64,000 bases of DNA from UBA935 sp031556725 (lineage in GTDB: Bacteria; Bacillota; Clostridia; Lachnospirales; Lachnospiraceae). Position numbers and translations under genes: made by a program. Positions 16,433 through 24,652 of this stretch are shown here, one piece after another. Every line of letters starts with the position of its first letter. Within the stretch, counting starts at the first letter, position 1. The notes beneath the pieces are model-generated. The model saw nothing but the letters and a program-made list of their open reading frames with translations. It searched no databases and was not told the origin of the DNA. The stretch spans positions 1-64,000 of the forward strand of contig JAVBSL010000004.1 in NCBI GenBank assembly GCA_031556725.1, in the 5' to 3' direction.

Positions 16433-16575
16433 TGGTTTTCCTCCGATTTGATATTTTTGTATCTTCAGTATACAATGTTTTACAGCTTTCTGTAAACTGC
16501 TTCAAATTATAGTTTTATTTAAGGATTCTTTAATAATTCCCTTGGTAAATTAAATACAACAGGAAGGAGATTACC

Positions 16576-18936
16576 ATGTATAGAAAGATATTGAAAAAAG
16601 ATTTAAAACGAAAGAAGACAATGAACATCATCTTACTGCTGTTTATTATTTTATCAGCCACTTTTATGGCCAGCAGCTTGAATAATGTGGTATCCATCAT
16701 GACTGCCATGGATGGTTTTTTTGAAAAAGCAGGGATAGCCGATTATATCATTTTTGCCTTACAGGATGAAAAAAATCATGATGCTATTGAGGGTTTTCTG
16801 GAAGAAAATAAGCAGGTGGAAAATTATTCTCTGGATACAAGTCTTTTTACTGATGAAGGTTATGTACATTTGGAAGATAACAGAGAGTTCAATGCTGTTC
16901 GCTCTTTGATGATTAACAGCCTGGAGATTAGCCAGTTGCGGTTTTTTGATGAAAATGACAGAGCGCTCACCCATATTGAAGATGGTGAAATTTATATGAA
17001 CCGTTATGATATGGCTGAAAATAACGTAAAAGAAGGTGAGCATCTGTTTATTGAGGATGAGAACGGTTACAGCAAGGAATTTGTTGTGAAGGGAACCTTT
17101 AAGGATGCCCTGCTGGGTTCCGCCATGATAGGACTCAATCGTTTTCTGGTGAGTGATGCGGATTACCGGGAATTGAATGAAGAGACAAAACTGCCTAAAG
17201 TGGAGATGTATTCTATCCATACAAAGGATATTTCCGGGTTCGAACTGAGTTTTGCAGGGGAAAGTAACATTACTACAATGCTTTCCAGCAGCAAAGATCT
17301 GATCAGGTTTTCTTATGTAATGGATATGGTGGTTGCAGCTATTTTGTTGGTGGTGAGTGTCTGCCTGATCTTGATTTCTATGGTAATTCTGCGGTTTACC
17401 ATTGTCTTTACCCTACAGGAGGAATATCGTGAAATCGGTATTATGAAAGCCATCGGAGTAGCCGGAACAGATATCAGAAAACTGTATATTGTAAAATATT
17501 TGCTGCTGGCACTGGCGGGGGCGGCTATTGGATTTGGGATAAGCATACCTTTTGGCAAGGTGCTGCTGAAACAGGTCTCAGATAATATCATTATGTCAAA
17601 TGGCACACCGGGAATTTTTATCGGGCTGGTTGGGGTTATTCTGGTGGTAATAATTATCATGATGTTCAGTTATTTTTGCACCCGAGCTATTATGGGATTT
17701 TCACCGATAGATGCTATTCGAAACGGCTCTAATGGGGAGCGGTTTCATAAGAAAGTTCTTTTCCGATTGAGCAAGTTTCCGAAAATATCACCGGCTTTTT
17801 TTATGGCAGTCAATGATATTGCCAGCAGCCCTAAAAGATTCGGCAGCCTGTTTCTAATTTTTATGCTGGGAACGATTTTAATCCTGATCGGCGTAAATTC
17901 TGTAAATACTTTAAACGGTGATAATATGGTTGTTTTGATGGGTATGGTAAAAAGTGATGTTTATCTGGCTTCCAATAGTGAGGCTTTGAAGCTGATCGAG
18001 GCAGGTGAGCGACAGTATACAGAAGATTATTTGACAAAAATGGAAGCAAGGTTAGCGGAGCATGGTATTTCAGGAAAAGCAATAACAGAAGCAGCCTTCT
18101 ACTGCAAACTGTCATGGGGGGAGAACAATGTTAAAGTGACGGGATTACAAGCCCTTGGCGCAGCAGCAGAGGATTTCACTTATATAGAAGGATATCCGCC
18201 CAAATATGAAAATGAAGTGGCGCTTAGCCATGTTACGGCCCAGAAACTGGGGGCCAAAATCGGAGACAATATATTAATCAGCATCGGTGAAAGTGAAAAG
18301 GAGTTTATGGTAACCGCTCTTTTTCAGTCCATGATTAATTTGGGAGAGGCAATAAGGTTTAGTGAAAGAACAGAACTAGACTATGGAAAAGCATCCGCCA
18401 CCGGTATTATTCAGATTATTTTTGAGGAAGAGACATCGCCGGAAGAGGTAAAAGAAATATTTCCGGAATACGCAGTCTATCAGAGTAAAGAATATATTGC
18501 CCATGTGATGGGAGATATATTGGGAAAGATGGCAGACGTTAAGATGATTATTGCAGTGGTGGTGCTGGGAATTAATATGCTGGTGGCGGTACTGATGGTA
18601 AAAACCTTTATTACCAGAGAACGGGGCGAGATAGGCATCCTTAAGAGCATTGGCTACGGCAATAAGGCGATTGTAAAGTGGCAGGTAAGCAGAATCGGCA
18701 TTATTATGATATTGTCCGTTGCCGCCGGGATAGTACTTTCAGATCCCCTTGGGCAGTTGTCATCGGGAGCAATATTTCGTATGATGGGCTTGAAGGAAGT
18801 GCCGTTTACGGTTGTCCCACTGGAAGTATATGTACTGTATCCGATACTGCTGTTGATAACAGCTCTGGCAGGAAGTCTGATTACGGCCCGGGATGTAAGG
18901 AAAATTGATCCCAGAGAAATGATGAATATAGAATAG
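16576..18936 (+). CDS. FtsX-type ABC transporter permease
   Basis: 786 residues, ATG 16576 after GGAAGGAG. One N-terminal span (~17-40), a large extracytoplasmic domain, a first FtsX core of three spans (~248-365), a second extracytoplasmic domain, and a final FtsX core of three spans (~655-775). The repeated motif IGIMKAIGVAG / IGILKSIGYGN marks the two FtsX cores. This MacB/BceB-like layout fits peptide-antibiotic extrusion or lipoprotein/signal release rather than solute uptake. It forms one operon with the ATPase and a two-component system downstream, which suggests induction by its own substrate. Confidence 0.88.
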   Translation: MYRKILKKDLKRKKTMNIILLLFIILSATFMASSLNNVVSIMTAMDGFFEKAGIADYIIFALQDEKNHDAIEGFLEENKQVENYSLDTSLFTDEGYVHLEDNREFNAVRSLMINSLEISQLRFFDENDRALTHIEDGEIYMNRYDMAENNVKEGEHLFIEDENGYSKEFVVKGTFKDALLGSAMIGLNRFLVSDADYRELNEETKLPKVEMYSIHTKDISGFELSFAGESNITTMLSSSKDLIRFSYVMDMVVAAILLVVSVCLILISMVILRFTIVFTLQEEYREIGIMKAIGVAGTDIRKLYIVKYLLLALAGAAIGFGISIPFGKVLLKQVSDNIIMSNGTPGIFIGLVGVILVVIIIMMFSYFCTRAIMGFSPIDAIRNGSNGERFHKKVLFRLSKFPKISPAFFMAVNDIASSPKRFGSLFLIFMLGTILILIGVNSVNTLNGDNMVVLMGMVKSDVYLASNSEALKLIEAGERQYTEDYLTKMEARLAEHGISGKAITEAAFYCKLSWGENNVKVTGLQALGAAAEDFTYIEGYPPKYENEVALSHVTAQKLGAKIGDNILISIGESEKEFMVTALFQSMINLGEAIRFSERTELDYGKASATGIIQIIFEEETSPEEVKEIFPEYAVYQSKEYIAHVMGDILGKMADVKMIIAVVVLGINMLVAVLMVKTFITRERGEIGILKSIGYGNKAIVKWQVSRIGIIMILSVAAGIVLSDPLGQLSSGAIFRMMGLKEVPFTVVPLEVYVLYPILLLITALAGSLITARDVRKIDPREMMNIE

Positions 18937-18948
18937 GAGTGTGAGAAT

Positions 18949-19716
18949 ATGACCAAAGCATTGGAAACAAAGGATTTGTGTAAGTCCTATATTGTAAATA
19001 AGCGGCAAAATAACGTATTAAAGAACATTAGCTTCATAATCGAAGAAGGTGAGATGGTAGCCATTATGGGTCCCTCCGGTTCAGGGAAATCCACCTTGCT
19101 TTATACGGTTTCCGGGATGGACCGGATTACTGCCGGAAAGGTGCTCTTTTTTGGGGAAAATATCGGCGAGCTGCCGGAAAAAAGAATGACTGAATTTCGT
19201 TTAAACCGCATGGGCTTTATTTTTCAGCAAATGCATATGCTGAAAAACCTGACAGTTCTGGACAATATTATCCTGCCGGCAGTACAGTCCCGGCAAAATA
19301 AAGAAGGGACGAAAAGCATTGCGGAACGAGGTCAGGATCTGATGAGAAAAATGGATATTATTGAAGTGGCGGACAATGATATCACCGAAGTTTCAGGGGG
19401 GCAGCTTCAGCGTGCCTGTATCTGCCGGAGCCTGATTAACCGGCCACAGATTATTTTTGCCGATGAGCCCACCGGAGCCTTGAATCGCAGTGCATCGACA
19501 GAGGTAATGGCGGAACTGAACCGGATTAACCGGGAAGGAACGACGGTAATGCTGGTAACCCATGACGTGCGGGTGGCAGCAAAATGTTCCCGGGTGTTGT
19601 ATTTGGTTGACGGCAGTATCAAAGGAGAATATAGTTTAGATAGTTATAGCGATGACAGCAGTTTAAAGGAGCGGGAACGTTCTTTAAACAACTGGTTGAT
19701 GGAAATGGGCTGGTGA
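18949..19716 (+). CDS. ABC transporter ATP-binding protein (LolD/MacB type)
   Basis: 255 residues. Walker A GPSGSGKSTL, Q-loop IFQQMHML, signature EVSGGQLQRACICRSL, Walker B IIFADEPTGALN and H-loop VTHDVRV are intact. This is the LolD/BceA subgroup that pairs with FtsX-type permeases. It starts 12 bp after the permease stop and is followed by the regulator genes. It would power the mechanotransmission cycle of the permease at 16576-18936. Confidence 0.92.
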   Translation: MTKALETKDLCKSYIVNKRQNNVLKNISFIIEEGEMVAIMGPSGSGKSTLLYTVSGMDRITAGKVLFFGENIGELPEKRMTEFRLNRMGFIFQQMHMLKNLTVLDNIILPAVQSRQNKEGTKSIAERGQDLMRKMDIIEVADNDITEVSGGQLQRACICRSLINRPQIIFADEPTGALNRSASTEVMAELNRINREGTTVMLVTHDVRVAAKCSRVLYLVDGSIKGEYSLDSYSDDSSLKERERSLNNWLMEMGW

Positions 19717-19740
19717 CCCGAACAGTCAATGGAGGAAATC

Positions 19741-20418
19741 ATGAAGGATATACTGGTGGTGGAAGATAATCAGGAACTGGGAGATTTGTTATGTGATTTT
19801 CTTAGGGCTGAAGGGTATACGGTACAACTGGCGTTCAGCGGCGAAATGGCAGCTGACTTCATTGATAAGGAAGAAGTGCGTCTTGTTGTACTGGATATTA
19901 TGCTGCCGGGAATGGACGGATTTGACCTGTGCCGGCAGATCAGAAAGGAAAACAGTGTTCCGATTATGATGGTCAGTGCCAGGGGAAGCAAAGAAGATAA
20001 GCTGAATGGATTGCTTCAGGGAGCCGATGACTATATCGAGAAGCCTTATGATATCGATATTTTGATTGCTAAAATCAACGGTATTTTTAAAAGAAGATAT
20101 GAAGCATCCGTTATACAGGCCGGTAACTTGAAAATGGATAAGAAGAGACACAAAGCGTTTCTTCTAATGGAAGAAAAACAGGAAAAGGAATTGACTTTAA
20201 CGGTCAAAGAGTATGAGCTGTTGCTTCTCTTTATGGAAAACAAAGGAAAGGCTTTGAATAAAGAATTTCTGTTCAACAAAGTATGGGGGGTTGACAGCTT
20301 CAGTGAGCCACAGACGCTGACGGTGCATATTAAATGGCTGCGGGAAAAAATCGAAAAAGATCCGGGGAAACCGCAGCATATTCAGACCGTATGGGGCGTG
20401 GGATACCGCTTCGAATAA
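19741..20418 (+). CDS. OmpR-family response regulator
   Basis: 225 residues; ATG 19741 sits 6 bp after GGAGGA. An ATG 12 bp upstream is the ribosome site itself. Receiver domain with VVEDNQE, phospho-Asp in VVLDIMLPGMDG, MVSARG and YIEKPYD. The C-terminal winged helix ends with HIKWLREKIEKDP...IQTVWGVGYRFE. It is encoded behind the ABC genes and ahead of its kinase, as in peptide-sensing BceRS-like systems. Confidence 0.92.
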   Translation: MKDILVVEDNQELGDLLCDFLRAEGYTVQLAFSGEMAADFIDKEEVRLVVLDIMLPGMDGFDLCRQIRKENSVPIMMVSARGSKEDKLNGLLQGADDYIEKPYDIDILIAKINGIFKRRYEASVIQAGNLKMDKKRHKAFLLMEEKQEKELTLTVKEYELLLLFMENKGKALNKEFLFNKVWGVDSFSEPQTLTVHIKWLREKIEKDPGKPQHIQTVWGVGYRFE

Positions 20419-20430
20419 AGGGAGGTTAGT

Positions 20431-20450
20431 GTGAAAAATAAATTTTTCAC
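20431..20450 (+). repeat. Perfect AT-rich hairpin at the regulator/kinase junction
   Basis: GTGAAAAAT and ATTTTTCAC are perfect 9-bp arms around AA. The hairpin begins at a GTG just behind a strong GGGAGG site, but that GTG opens a different frame from the kinase and would encode a 48-residue peptide. It may control kinase translation. Confidence 0.5.
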
Positions 20451-20497
20451 ACGCAAATTTGTGCCTACGGCCCAAAGTTTGCAGGTATCGGAAAGGC

Positions 20498-21778
20498 ATG
20501 GCTATAAGGATGAAGGGATTTGGACGAACAGCAGGAATATGGATGGGCGTAATGGCGGTTATAATAGTAACCGCTAATATCCTGTTGTATTTTGCGGCAG
20601 AGGGGGAAGACAGCCGGGCATATCGCGTTCAAATCAATCGTGTGGAACAGATTATCAAAGAAGAAGGAGCAGCTTCTGTGAATATCGGGAAATATCCCAA
20701 TATTTCAGGGATTACGGTACTTTCACAGGAGGCTGACGAGGAAGAAAAGCACCGGTTTTTTGCAGACGGAGAAAATGAGACTGCCATCAGGTATATTGAT
20801 GGGATCTATTATCGGATTGACTGGACTAATGACATCAAAAGTGACAAAGCAGAGTTGACTATTTGGGTAAATACGATAATGGCAATTATGTCATTATTTG
20901 TGTTTGCTTTTCTTATTTTTATTAAAACCAAGATTTTAATGCCTTTTCATGAAGTGACAAATATGCCTTATGCCATTGCCAAGGGGAATCTGCCAGGGGA
21001 AATCAAGGAAAATAAGAATCGTTATTTCGCCCGGTTTATCTGGGGGCTCAATTTGCTGCGGGAAAGACTGGAAGAGCAAAAGGAGAAGGAACTGGCATTG
21101 CAGAAGGAACAAAAGACCATGATTCTTTCAGTTTCCCACGATATCAAAACACCTCTAAGTGCCATCAAGCTGTATGCCAAAGCGCTGTCCAGAAATCTGT
21201 ATGATGAAACTACGGATAATGAGCGGCAAAAGGAAATCGGTGAAAAAATATGTCAGAACGTTGAAGTGATTGAAAGTTTTGTGGCCCGTATCGTGGCCGC
21301 ATCCGGTGAGGATTTTCTGAACCTGACGGTTGAAAATAAGGAATTTTATCTTTATGAGTTGTTGCAGGAAGTGGACGGATATTACCGGGAAAAGCTGTCT
21401 TATCTGCAGACCGATTTGATAATGTATAAAGGAACCAATTGCTTGCTGAAAGGCGATCGGGAAAGCAGTATCAGGGTACTGCAGAATATAATGGAAAACG
21501 CTATTAAGTATGGAGACGGAAAGAAAATAGAAGTATCTGTATCGGAAGAAGAGGGCTGCAAGCTGATAACAGTATCAAATGACGGCTGTAATCTGGCAAA
21601 AGAGGAAGTGCCGCATATCTTCGAAAGCTTCTGGCGGGGTTCCAATGTGGGCAATAAATCCGGAAGCGGTCTGGGACTATATATCTGCCGTCAGCTGATG
21701 ATGAAAATGGATGGCGATATATTTGCCCGAGTGGCTGAAGAAAACATGAAAGTAACAGTCGTATTTCGAATGGTATAG
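20498..21778 (+). CDS. Sensor histidine kinase
   Basis: 426 residues from ATG 20498; ATG 20510 is equally possible and neither has an ideal ribosome site. TM1 ~15-35 and TM2 ~138-158 bracket a ~100-residue extracytoplasmic domain. HAMP-like linker follows. Phospho-acceptor His in SVSHDIKTPLSAIKL, N box NIMENAIKYG, G boxes SNDGCNL and SGSGLGLYICRQ. The kinase should sense the substrate or activity of the FtsX-type transporter encoded upstream and phosphorylate the regulator at 19741-20418. A hairpin and an out-of-frame GTG ORF with the better ribosome site precede it. Confidence 0.88.
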   Translation: MAIRMKGFGRTAGIWMGVMAVIIVTANILLYFAAEGEDSRAYRVQINRVEQIIKEEGAASVNIGKYPNISGITVLSQEADEEEKHRFFADGENETAIRYIDGIYYRIDWTNDIKSDKAELTIWVNTIMAIMSLFVFAFLIFIKTKILMPFHEVTNMPYAIAKGNLPGEIKENKNRYFARFIWGLNLLRERLEEQKEKELALQKEQKTMILSVSHDIKTPLSAIKLYAKALSRNLYDETTDNERQKEIGEKICQNVEVIESFVARIVAASGEDFLNLTVENKEFYLYELLQEVDGYYREKLSYLQTDLIMYKGTNCLLKGDRESSIRVLQNIMENAIKYGDGKKIEVSVSEEEGCKLITVSNDGCNLAKEEVPHIFESFWRGSNVGNKSGSGLGLYICRQLMMKMDGDIFARVAEENMKVTVVFRMV

Positions 21779-21807
21779 ATCGTTTATTGATATGTAGAGG
21801 GAGGAAA

Positions 21808-21957
21808 TTAGTTCCCTCCCGGTCCATCTTGTCTGGGGCGTTCCTTTTCAGGCAACGGTTCTGTAGGTTCGGTTTTGTCGGTGGTGGCGGGATAATCGAT
21901 ATCCGGGATATTGCCATCATCATAAGAATTGTTGGATTTGTCTTTGATTTCTATCAT
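21808..21957 (-). CDS. Small acidic, proline-rich protein of unknown function
   Basis: 49 residues on the minus strand. ATG 21957 has an excellent AAGGAG site (9 bp upstream), which is the main reason to believe it. The sequence is polar, Asp/Asn-rich at the start (IEIKDKSNNSYDDGNIPDID) and Pro/Glu-rich at the end (TEPTEPLPEKERPRQDGPGG). No membrane segment or cysteine. Likely disordered. It converges on the kinase gene and lies before the ImmA gene of the phage-derived module. I do not recognise it. Confidence 0.5.
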   Translation of the reverse strand: MIEIKDKSNNSYDDGNIPDIDYPATTDKTEPTEPLPEKERPRQDGPGGN

Positions 21958-22022
21958 GCTTCACACTCCTTTCTGAGGATAGTATGTGCAGGATAAAAGG
22001 AAATTATTTACAAAAATAGAAA

Positions 22023-22493
22023 TTATTTATATAATTCCAGGACCCCAAGGGGTTCAAAATAAATCAGGTACTTGTCAACAGTGGTATGCAGGCCGAATTT
22101 ATTCTTATAAGATTCGATGGCATCCAGAAAAAACTGCTCCGTAACATCCAGGTATTCGGCTGCTTCGCTGACCGAATTGCAGCCATGCTTAAAGGCCTGG
22201 ATAATCTCCTGTAATCCCAGACAGTAATTATAAGCCCACATTCGTGCCCGATGCTCCTGCTTCCGGCTGTCAACAGTGGATTGATGAATGATATTTCCGT
22301 AGGAGGTATGGTGATGCCCTAATTCTTCGGAAAGAATACAGGCTTTTTCCTGTTGGGTTTTTATGTCTTTGCTTAGTGCAATCGTGTTATTGCAATAAAG
22401 TCCCTTTATTCGATTACTTTTAAAATGGTAATTTTCCAGTAATTCAATGTTTTCAGCCAATGCTTCATTTTCTAAGGATTCAAATCTGTTCAT
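22023..22493 (-). CDS. ImmA/IrrE family metallo-endopeptidase
   Basis: 156 residues. The core ACILSEELGHHHTS corresponds to the zinc-binding HExxH region of ImmA/IrrE proteins. Here the first His is Ser, giving SEELGHHH, a form seen in the phage branch of the family (EELGHH-T). ImmA cleaves an XRE repressor (ImmR) to derepress mobile elements, and an XRE gene lies just upstream at 22737-23048 on the same strand. The usual tight coupling of the two genes is broken by 243 bp of repeat-like DNA. Confidence 0.82.
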   Translation of the reverse strand: MNRFESLENEALAENIELLENYHFKSNRIKGLYCNNTIALSKDIKTQQEKACILSEELGHHHTSYGNIIHQSTVDSRKQEHRARMWAYNYCLGLQEIIQAFKHGCNSVSEAAEYLDVTEQFFLDAIESYKNKFGLHTTVDKYLIYFEPLGVLELYK

Positions 22494-22514
22494 TTCAACA
22501 CCCCTTTTACTATA

Positions 22515-22712
22515 TGGTATGATACCAGGGTCAAAAGGTCATGCGTTTCATGCTTGCATGAAAAAGTATGACTTTGGGACCCGCCAAACATGAGAAAGTA
22601 GCTCGATTAGAGCGAATTTCGAATGTTTTAGGATTGCGGGAGCATGAAATGCGTAGCAATCCGTGGTATCATGGGGGCAAAATACCTTTTGCCCCCCAAC
22701 ATCATGGTATCA
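22515..22712. repeat. Palindrome-rich repeat-like insert between XRE and ImmA genes
   Basis: It starts with TGGTAT-G-ATACCA (22515-22527), then an imperfect 15-bp inverted repeat (22528-22542 with 22568-22582). It ends with a perfect hairpin GGGGGCAAAA-TACC-TTTTGCCCCC (22673-22696) flanked by TGGTATCA copies at 22664-22671 and 22705-22712. It contains no ORF. The nested palindromes suggest a MITE-like or BOX-like repeat. The final hairpin can act as a terminator in both directions. Confidence 0.5.
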
Positions 22713-22736
22713 GATAAGCAGTACCATAAAACGGAC

Positions 22737-23048
22737 TTACTTTCTTTTGTTTCTGACAAATTCAGCGAATTGCTTTATTTCTTCCAATTCATCTTCCGTA
22801 TACTCATCCCCGTCAAAATGAGCCGCAAGAGTCAGCGGATCAGTGCTGTCCCCATCCATCAGATAGGCAGTGGTAGTTTGCAGGGCTTTGGCAAAAGCAA
22901 GTATTTTTGATTGGGGCAAATCCACTTTGCCGGCCTCGATTTTAGCAATTGCCGTTTTGTCGGCATATCCCACCTTCTGGGCAAGCTGCTCTTGTGAATA
23001 TTGTAAATCATTTCTTAACTTTCTAATTCTGTCGTATATGGTTTCCAT
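22737..23048 (-). CDS. XRE family repressor (ImmR/CI-like)
   Basis: 103 residues. Residues ~5-60 are a lambda-repressor-like helix-turn-helix (IRKLRNDLQYSQEQLAQKVG, DKTAIAKIEAGKVDLPQSKI). The C-terminal ~40 residues are acidic and helical (YTEDELEEIKQFAEFV). It lacks a self-cleaving peptidase domain, consistent with inactivation by the ImmA protease encoded downstream. Upstream lie three or four copies of the 17-bp palindrome GTTGA-N7-TCAAC, the likely operators through which it represses itself and the opposite promoter. Confidence 0.9.
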   Translation of the reverse strand: METIYDRIRKLRNDLQYSQEQLAQKVGYADKTAIAKIEAGKVDLPQSKILAFAKALQTTTAYLMDGDSTDPLTLAAHFDGDEYTEDELEEIKQFAEFVRNKRK

Positions 23049-23097
23049 GATTTTACCATCCCGTTTTCTATGATTTATATAGTAATATTAACATGGG

Positions 23098-23114
23098 GTT
23101 GAAAAAAAATCAAC
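23098..23114. promoter_or_regulatory. Operator O1 (GTTGA-N7-TCAAC)
   Basis: GTTGA-AAAAAAA-TCAAC, perfect 5-bp arms with 7 bp between. It lies 50 bp upstream of the XRE start, where the leftward promoter should be; probable autoregulatory site. Confidence 0.75.
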
Positions 23115-23128
23115 ATTAATAAAAAATA

Positions 23129-23145
23129 GTTGACAGAAATTCAAC
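23129..23145. promoter_or_regulatory. Operator O2 (GTTGA-N7-TCAAC)
   Basis: GTTGA-CAGAAAT-TCAAC. Centre 31 bp from O1 (three helical turns). It covers the -35 box of the rightward promoter at 23130-23158. Confidence 0.8.
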
Positions 23146-23158
23146 CAAAGTGTAAGAT
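23130..23158 (+). promoter_or_regulatory. Rightward promoter of the phage-derived module
   Basis: TTGACA (23130-23135), 17 bp, TAAGAT (23153-23158), overlapped by operator O2 and followed by O3. It points toward the genes at 23523 and beyond. Confidence 0.75.
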
Positions 23159-23166
23159 AAATACAG

Positions 23167-23183
23167 GTTGAATTATAGTCAAC
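23167..23183. promoter_or_regulatory. Operator O3 (GTTGA-N7-TCAAC)
   Basis: GTTGA-ATTATAG-TCAAC, 38 bp centre-to-centre from O2, just downstream of the rightward -10 box. Confidence 0.75.
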
Positions 23184-23258
23184 TAAATTGCGATTTTTAT
23201 TGTGTTTGGATAGAATATTATTTGATTTGACAATAATACAAATTTTTTTACATTCATA

Positions 23259-23275
23259 GTGGAATGTAGTTCAAC
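23259..23275. promoter_or_regulatory. Degenerate operator O4
   Basis: GTGGA-ATGTAGT-TCAAC has one mismatch to the 17-bp consensus of O1-O3. It sits at the 3' end of the small minus-strand gene at 23275-23445. Confidence 0.45.
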
Positions 23276-23445
23276 TAAAACTGTTTTTCTGATTGAGATA
23301 CAGGGTATCCATTTCCCTGTATGTCTGTTGAAAGGCTGTTCAGGGAATTATTTTTATTTTTACGAAGCTCCTGATTAATCGTTCCGCATTCGTAAGCACC
23401 TTTCGGCATGGTTATAGTAGGTTTATCGTCCTTTGCTTTTTTCAT
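23275..23445 (-). CDS. Small phage-type protein, 56 residues
   Basis: ATG 23445 follows AGGAGG with good spacing; an upstream ATG in the same frame has no ribosome site. The product is hydrophilic and basic at the start (MKKAKDDKPTITMPKGAYEC) and Asn/Ser/Gln-rich later. No family recognised. It lies inside the control region, opposed to the rightward promoter, and its last codon overlaps operator O4. A small control protein (anti-repressor or excisionase-like) is conceivable but nothing in the sequence shows it. Confidence 0.5.
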   Translation of the reverse strand: MKKAKDDKPTITMPKGAYECGTINQELRKNKNNSLNSLSTDIQGNGYPVSQSEKQF

Positions 23446-23522
23446 ATAGCACCTCCTGATAAATTTATTGTTTACCAAATGAAGAAAATTTAATCATTAA
23501 TATTAGAGAAGGAGGGATAGCA

Positions 23523-23819
23523 ATGGAAATTCAAAAAAGAGATATTAAGCTGAGTAATTATAATATATCGAGTGCAAAGTATAACGAATTAAAATATTTT
23601 TGCATGCAATATGATGAAAAGCGAGCCATTCCGGATAGACAATGGGAGGTGGAAATGATAGAGCAGACAGCCATTGAGGCTGAGTCTGAGATCTATCCAT
23701 ATATACTCAAAAATGTAACACAGGGGATTAAGTATGAGTATATGGATGTTCCCTGCGGCAGAAGGCAGTTCTATGAAGCAAGGCGGGTATTTTTTCTTCT
23801 GTTGGCGCAGAAACGATAA
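23523..23819 (+). CDS. Phage RinA/ArpU-like small regulator
   Basis: 98 residues, ATG 23523 after GGAGGG. The pattern KLSNYNISSAKYNELKYFCMQY ... EMIEQTAIEADSE-like ... LYPYILKNVT.G..YEYMDVPCGRRQFYEARRVFFLLL is one I associate with a family of Clostridia phage proteins encoded near the late-gene switch; the family name (RinA/ArpU-like) is tentative. The C-terminal half looks like a helix-turn-helix (VPCGRRQFYEARRVFF). First gene of the rightward unit that continues into fibre, holin-like and lysin genes, so it may act as activator of that unit. Confidence 0.55.
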   Translation: MEIQKRDIKLSNYNISSAKYNELKYFCMQYDEKRAIPDRQWEVEMIEQTAIEAESEIYPYILKNVTQGIKYEYMDVPCGRRQFYEARRVFFLLLAQKR

Positions 23820-23929
23820 AAATAAATATGGGAGAAAAGTGGGTAACCAACAGGTGGCAATGGTGGGGTAAGATGTTATTAGAACATACGTATGGGCAAA
23901 AAAATAAAAAATGAAAGGAAATGAAAAGT

Positions 23930-24652
23930 ATGAGAAAAGGATTTCAGACAGTAAATATGCACGGTTGTGCAAGTGGAGTAATTGCAACTCCGGTAATTGG
24001 AGAAGATGGAAACTGGTATATCGGTAACGATGATACCGGAGTAAGCGCAAGAGGTGAACAGGGAGAACCCGGAGAGATGGGCCCGCAAGGATTACAGGGC
24101 AAGCAGGGGGAAACAGGACCTATGGGGCCTCAAGGTATTCAGGGTATTCAAGGTGAAAAAGGTGAACCCGGAGAAATGGGACCGGAAGGACCTCAGGGTA
24201 TTCAGGGCGAAAAAGGAGAGACACCGCAATTGGCCGCTAATCTGACAGAAACAGTTGCTGGAAAAGCATTGGATGCGACTATGGGTAAGGCGTTGGATGA
24301 TAAGATTAAGAGTGTAAACAGCAGTATCACAATTAAAAAACACACCTTTAAAACGGTATCAGGAAGCACGACCTTATCAGCGGCAAGTGGAACGCTGTAC
24401 GAAAACGAGCAATTTGCGTGTGGAACTGTTAGTTTTACAAATAACGGTTCACAAGCCACTATCAGTTTTGCTGTTGATGGATATGTATTTGATAAAACTT
24501 ATCAATGTCTGTGCCCGTGCCGTTACGGTGTTACTAATGGAGTTTGTATGTTTAAAACTACAGCAGGTTCTGGCAATGTTACAGCGACATTTCCATCAGA
24601 TATCCAAAATGGCTGGACGGGGTCAATAAGCATTATGTATCCGGTTGGTTAA
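23930..24652 (+). CDS. Collagen-like phage fibre protein with switchable 3' end
   Basis: 240 residues. Start ATG 23930 is chosen by alignment with the paralogue at 26165 (MRKGFQTVNMHGC versus MSKGFKTINLHGC). N-terminal ~40 residues (PVIGEDGNWYIGNDDTGV) are shared by both and probably attach the protein to a tail or baseplate. Residues ~42-98 are Gly-X-Y collagen repeats. Then comes the linker NLTETVAGKALDATMGKALD, common in phage tail proteins, and a unique C-terminal head (~135-240), presumably receptor-binding. A 16-bp sequence inside the gene (24315-24330) is repeated in inverted orientation at 24754-24769; see the invertible segment entry. Confidence 0.8.
   Translation: MRKGFQTVNMHGCASGVIATPVIGEDGNWYIGNDDTGVSARGEQGEPGEMGPQGLQGKQGETGPMGPQGIQGIQGEKGEPGEMGPEGPQGIQGEKGETPQLAANLTETVAGKALDATMGKALDDKIKSVNSSITIKKHTFKTVSGSTTLSAASGTLYENEQFACGTVSFTNNGSQATISFAVDGYVFDKTYQCLCPCRYGVTNGVCMFKTTAGSGNVTATFPSDIQNGWTGSISIMYPVG

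Noticed and set aside
23281..23520. CRISPR array
   Set aside because: The spaced GTTGA-N7-TCAAC copies nearby are short palindromic operators, not direct repeats with uniform spacers; no cas gene is present. No CRISPR array was seen anywhere in the window.
24092..24343. ORFs antisense or out of frame in the collagen repeats
   Set aside because: Gly-X-Y coding repeats produce long open shadows in other frames; compositions are low-complexity.
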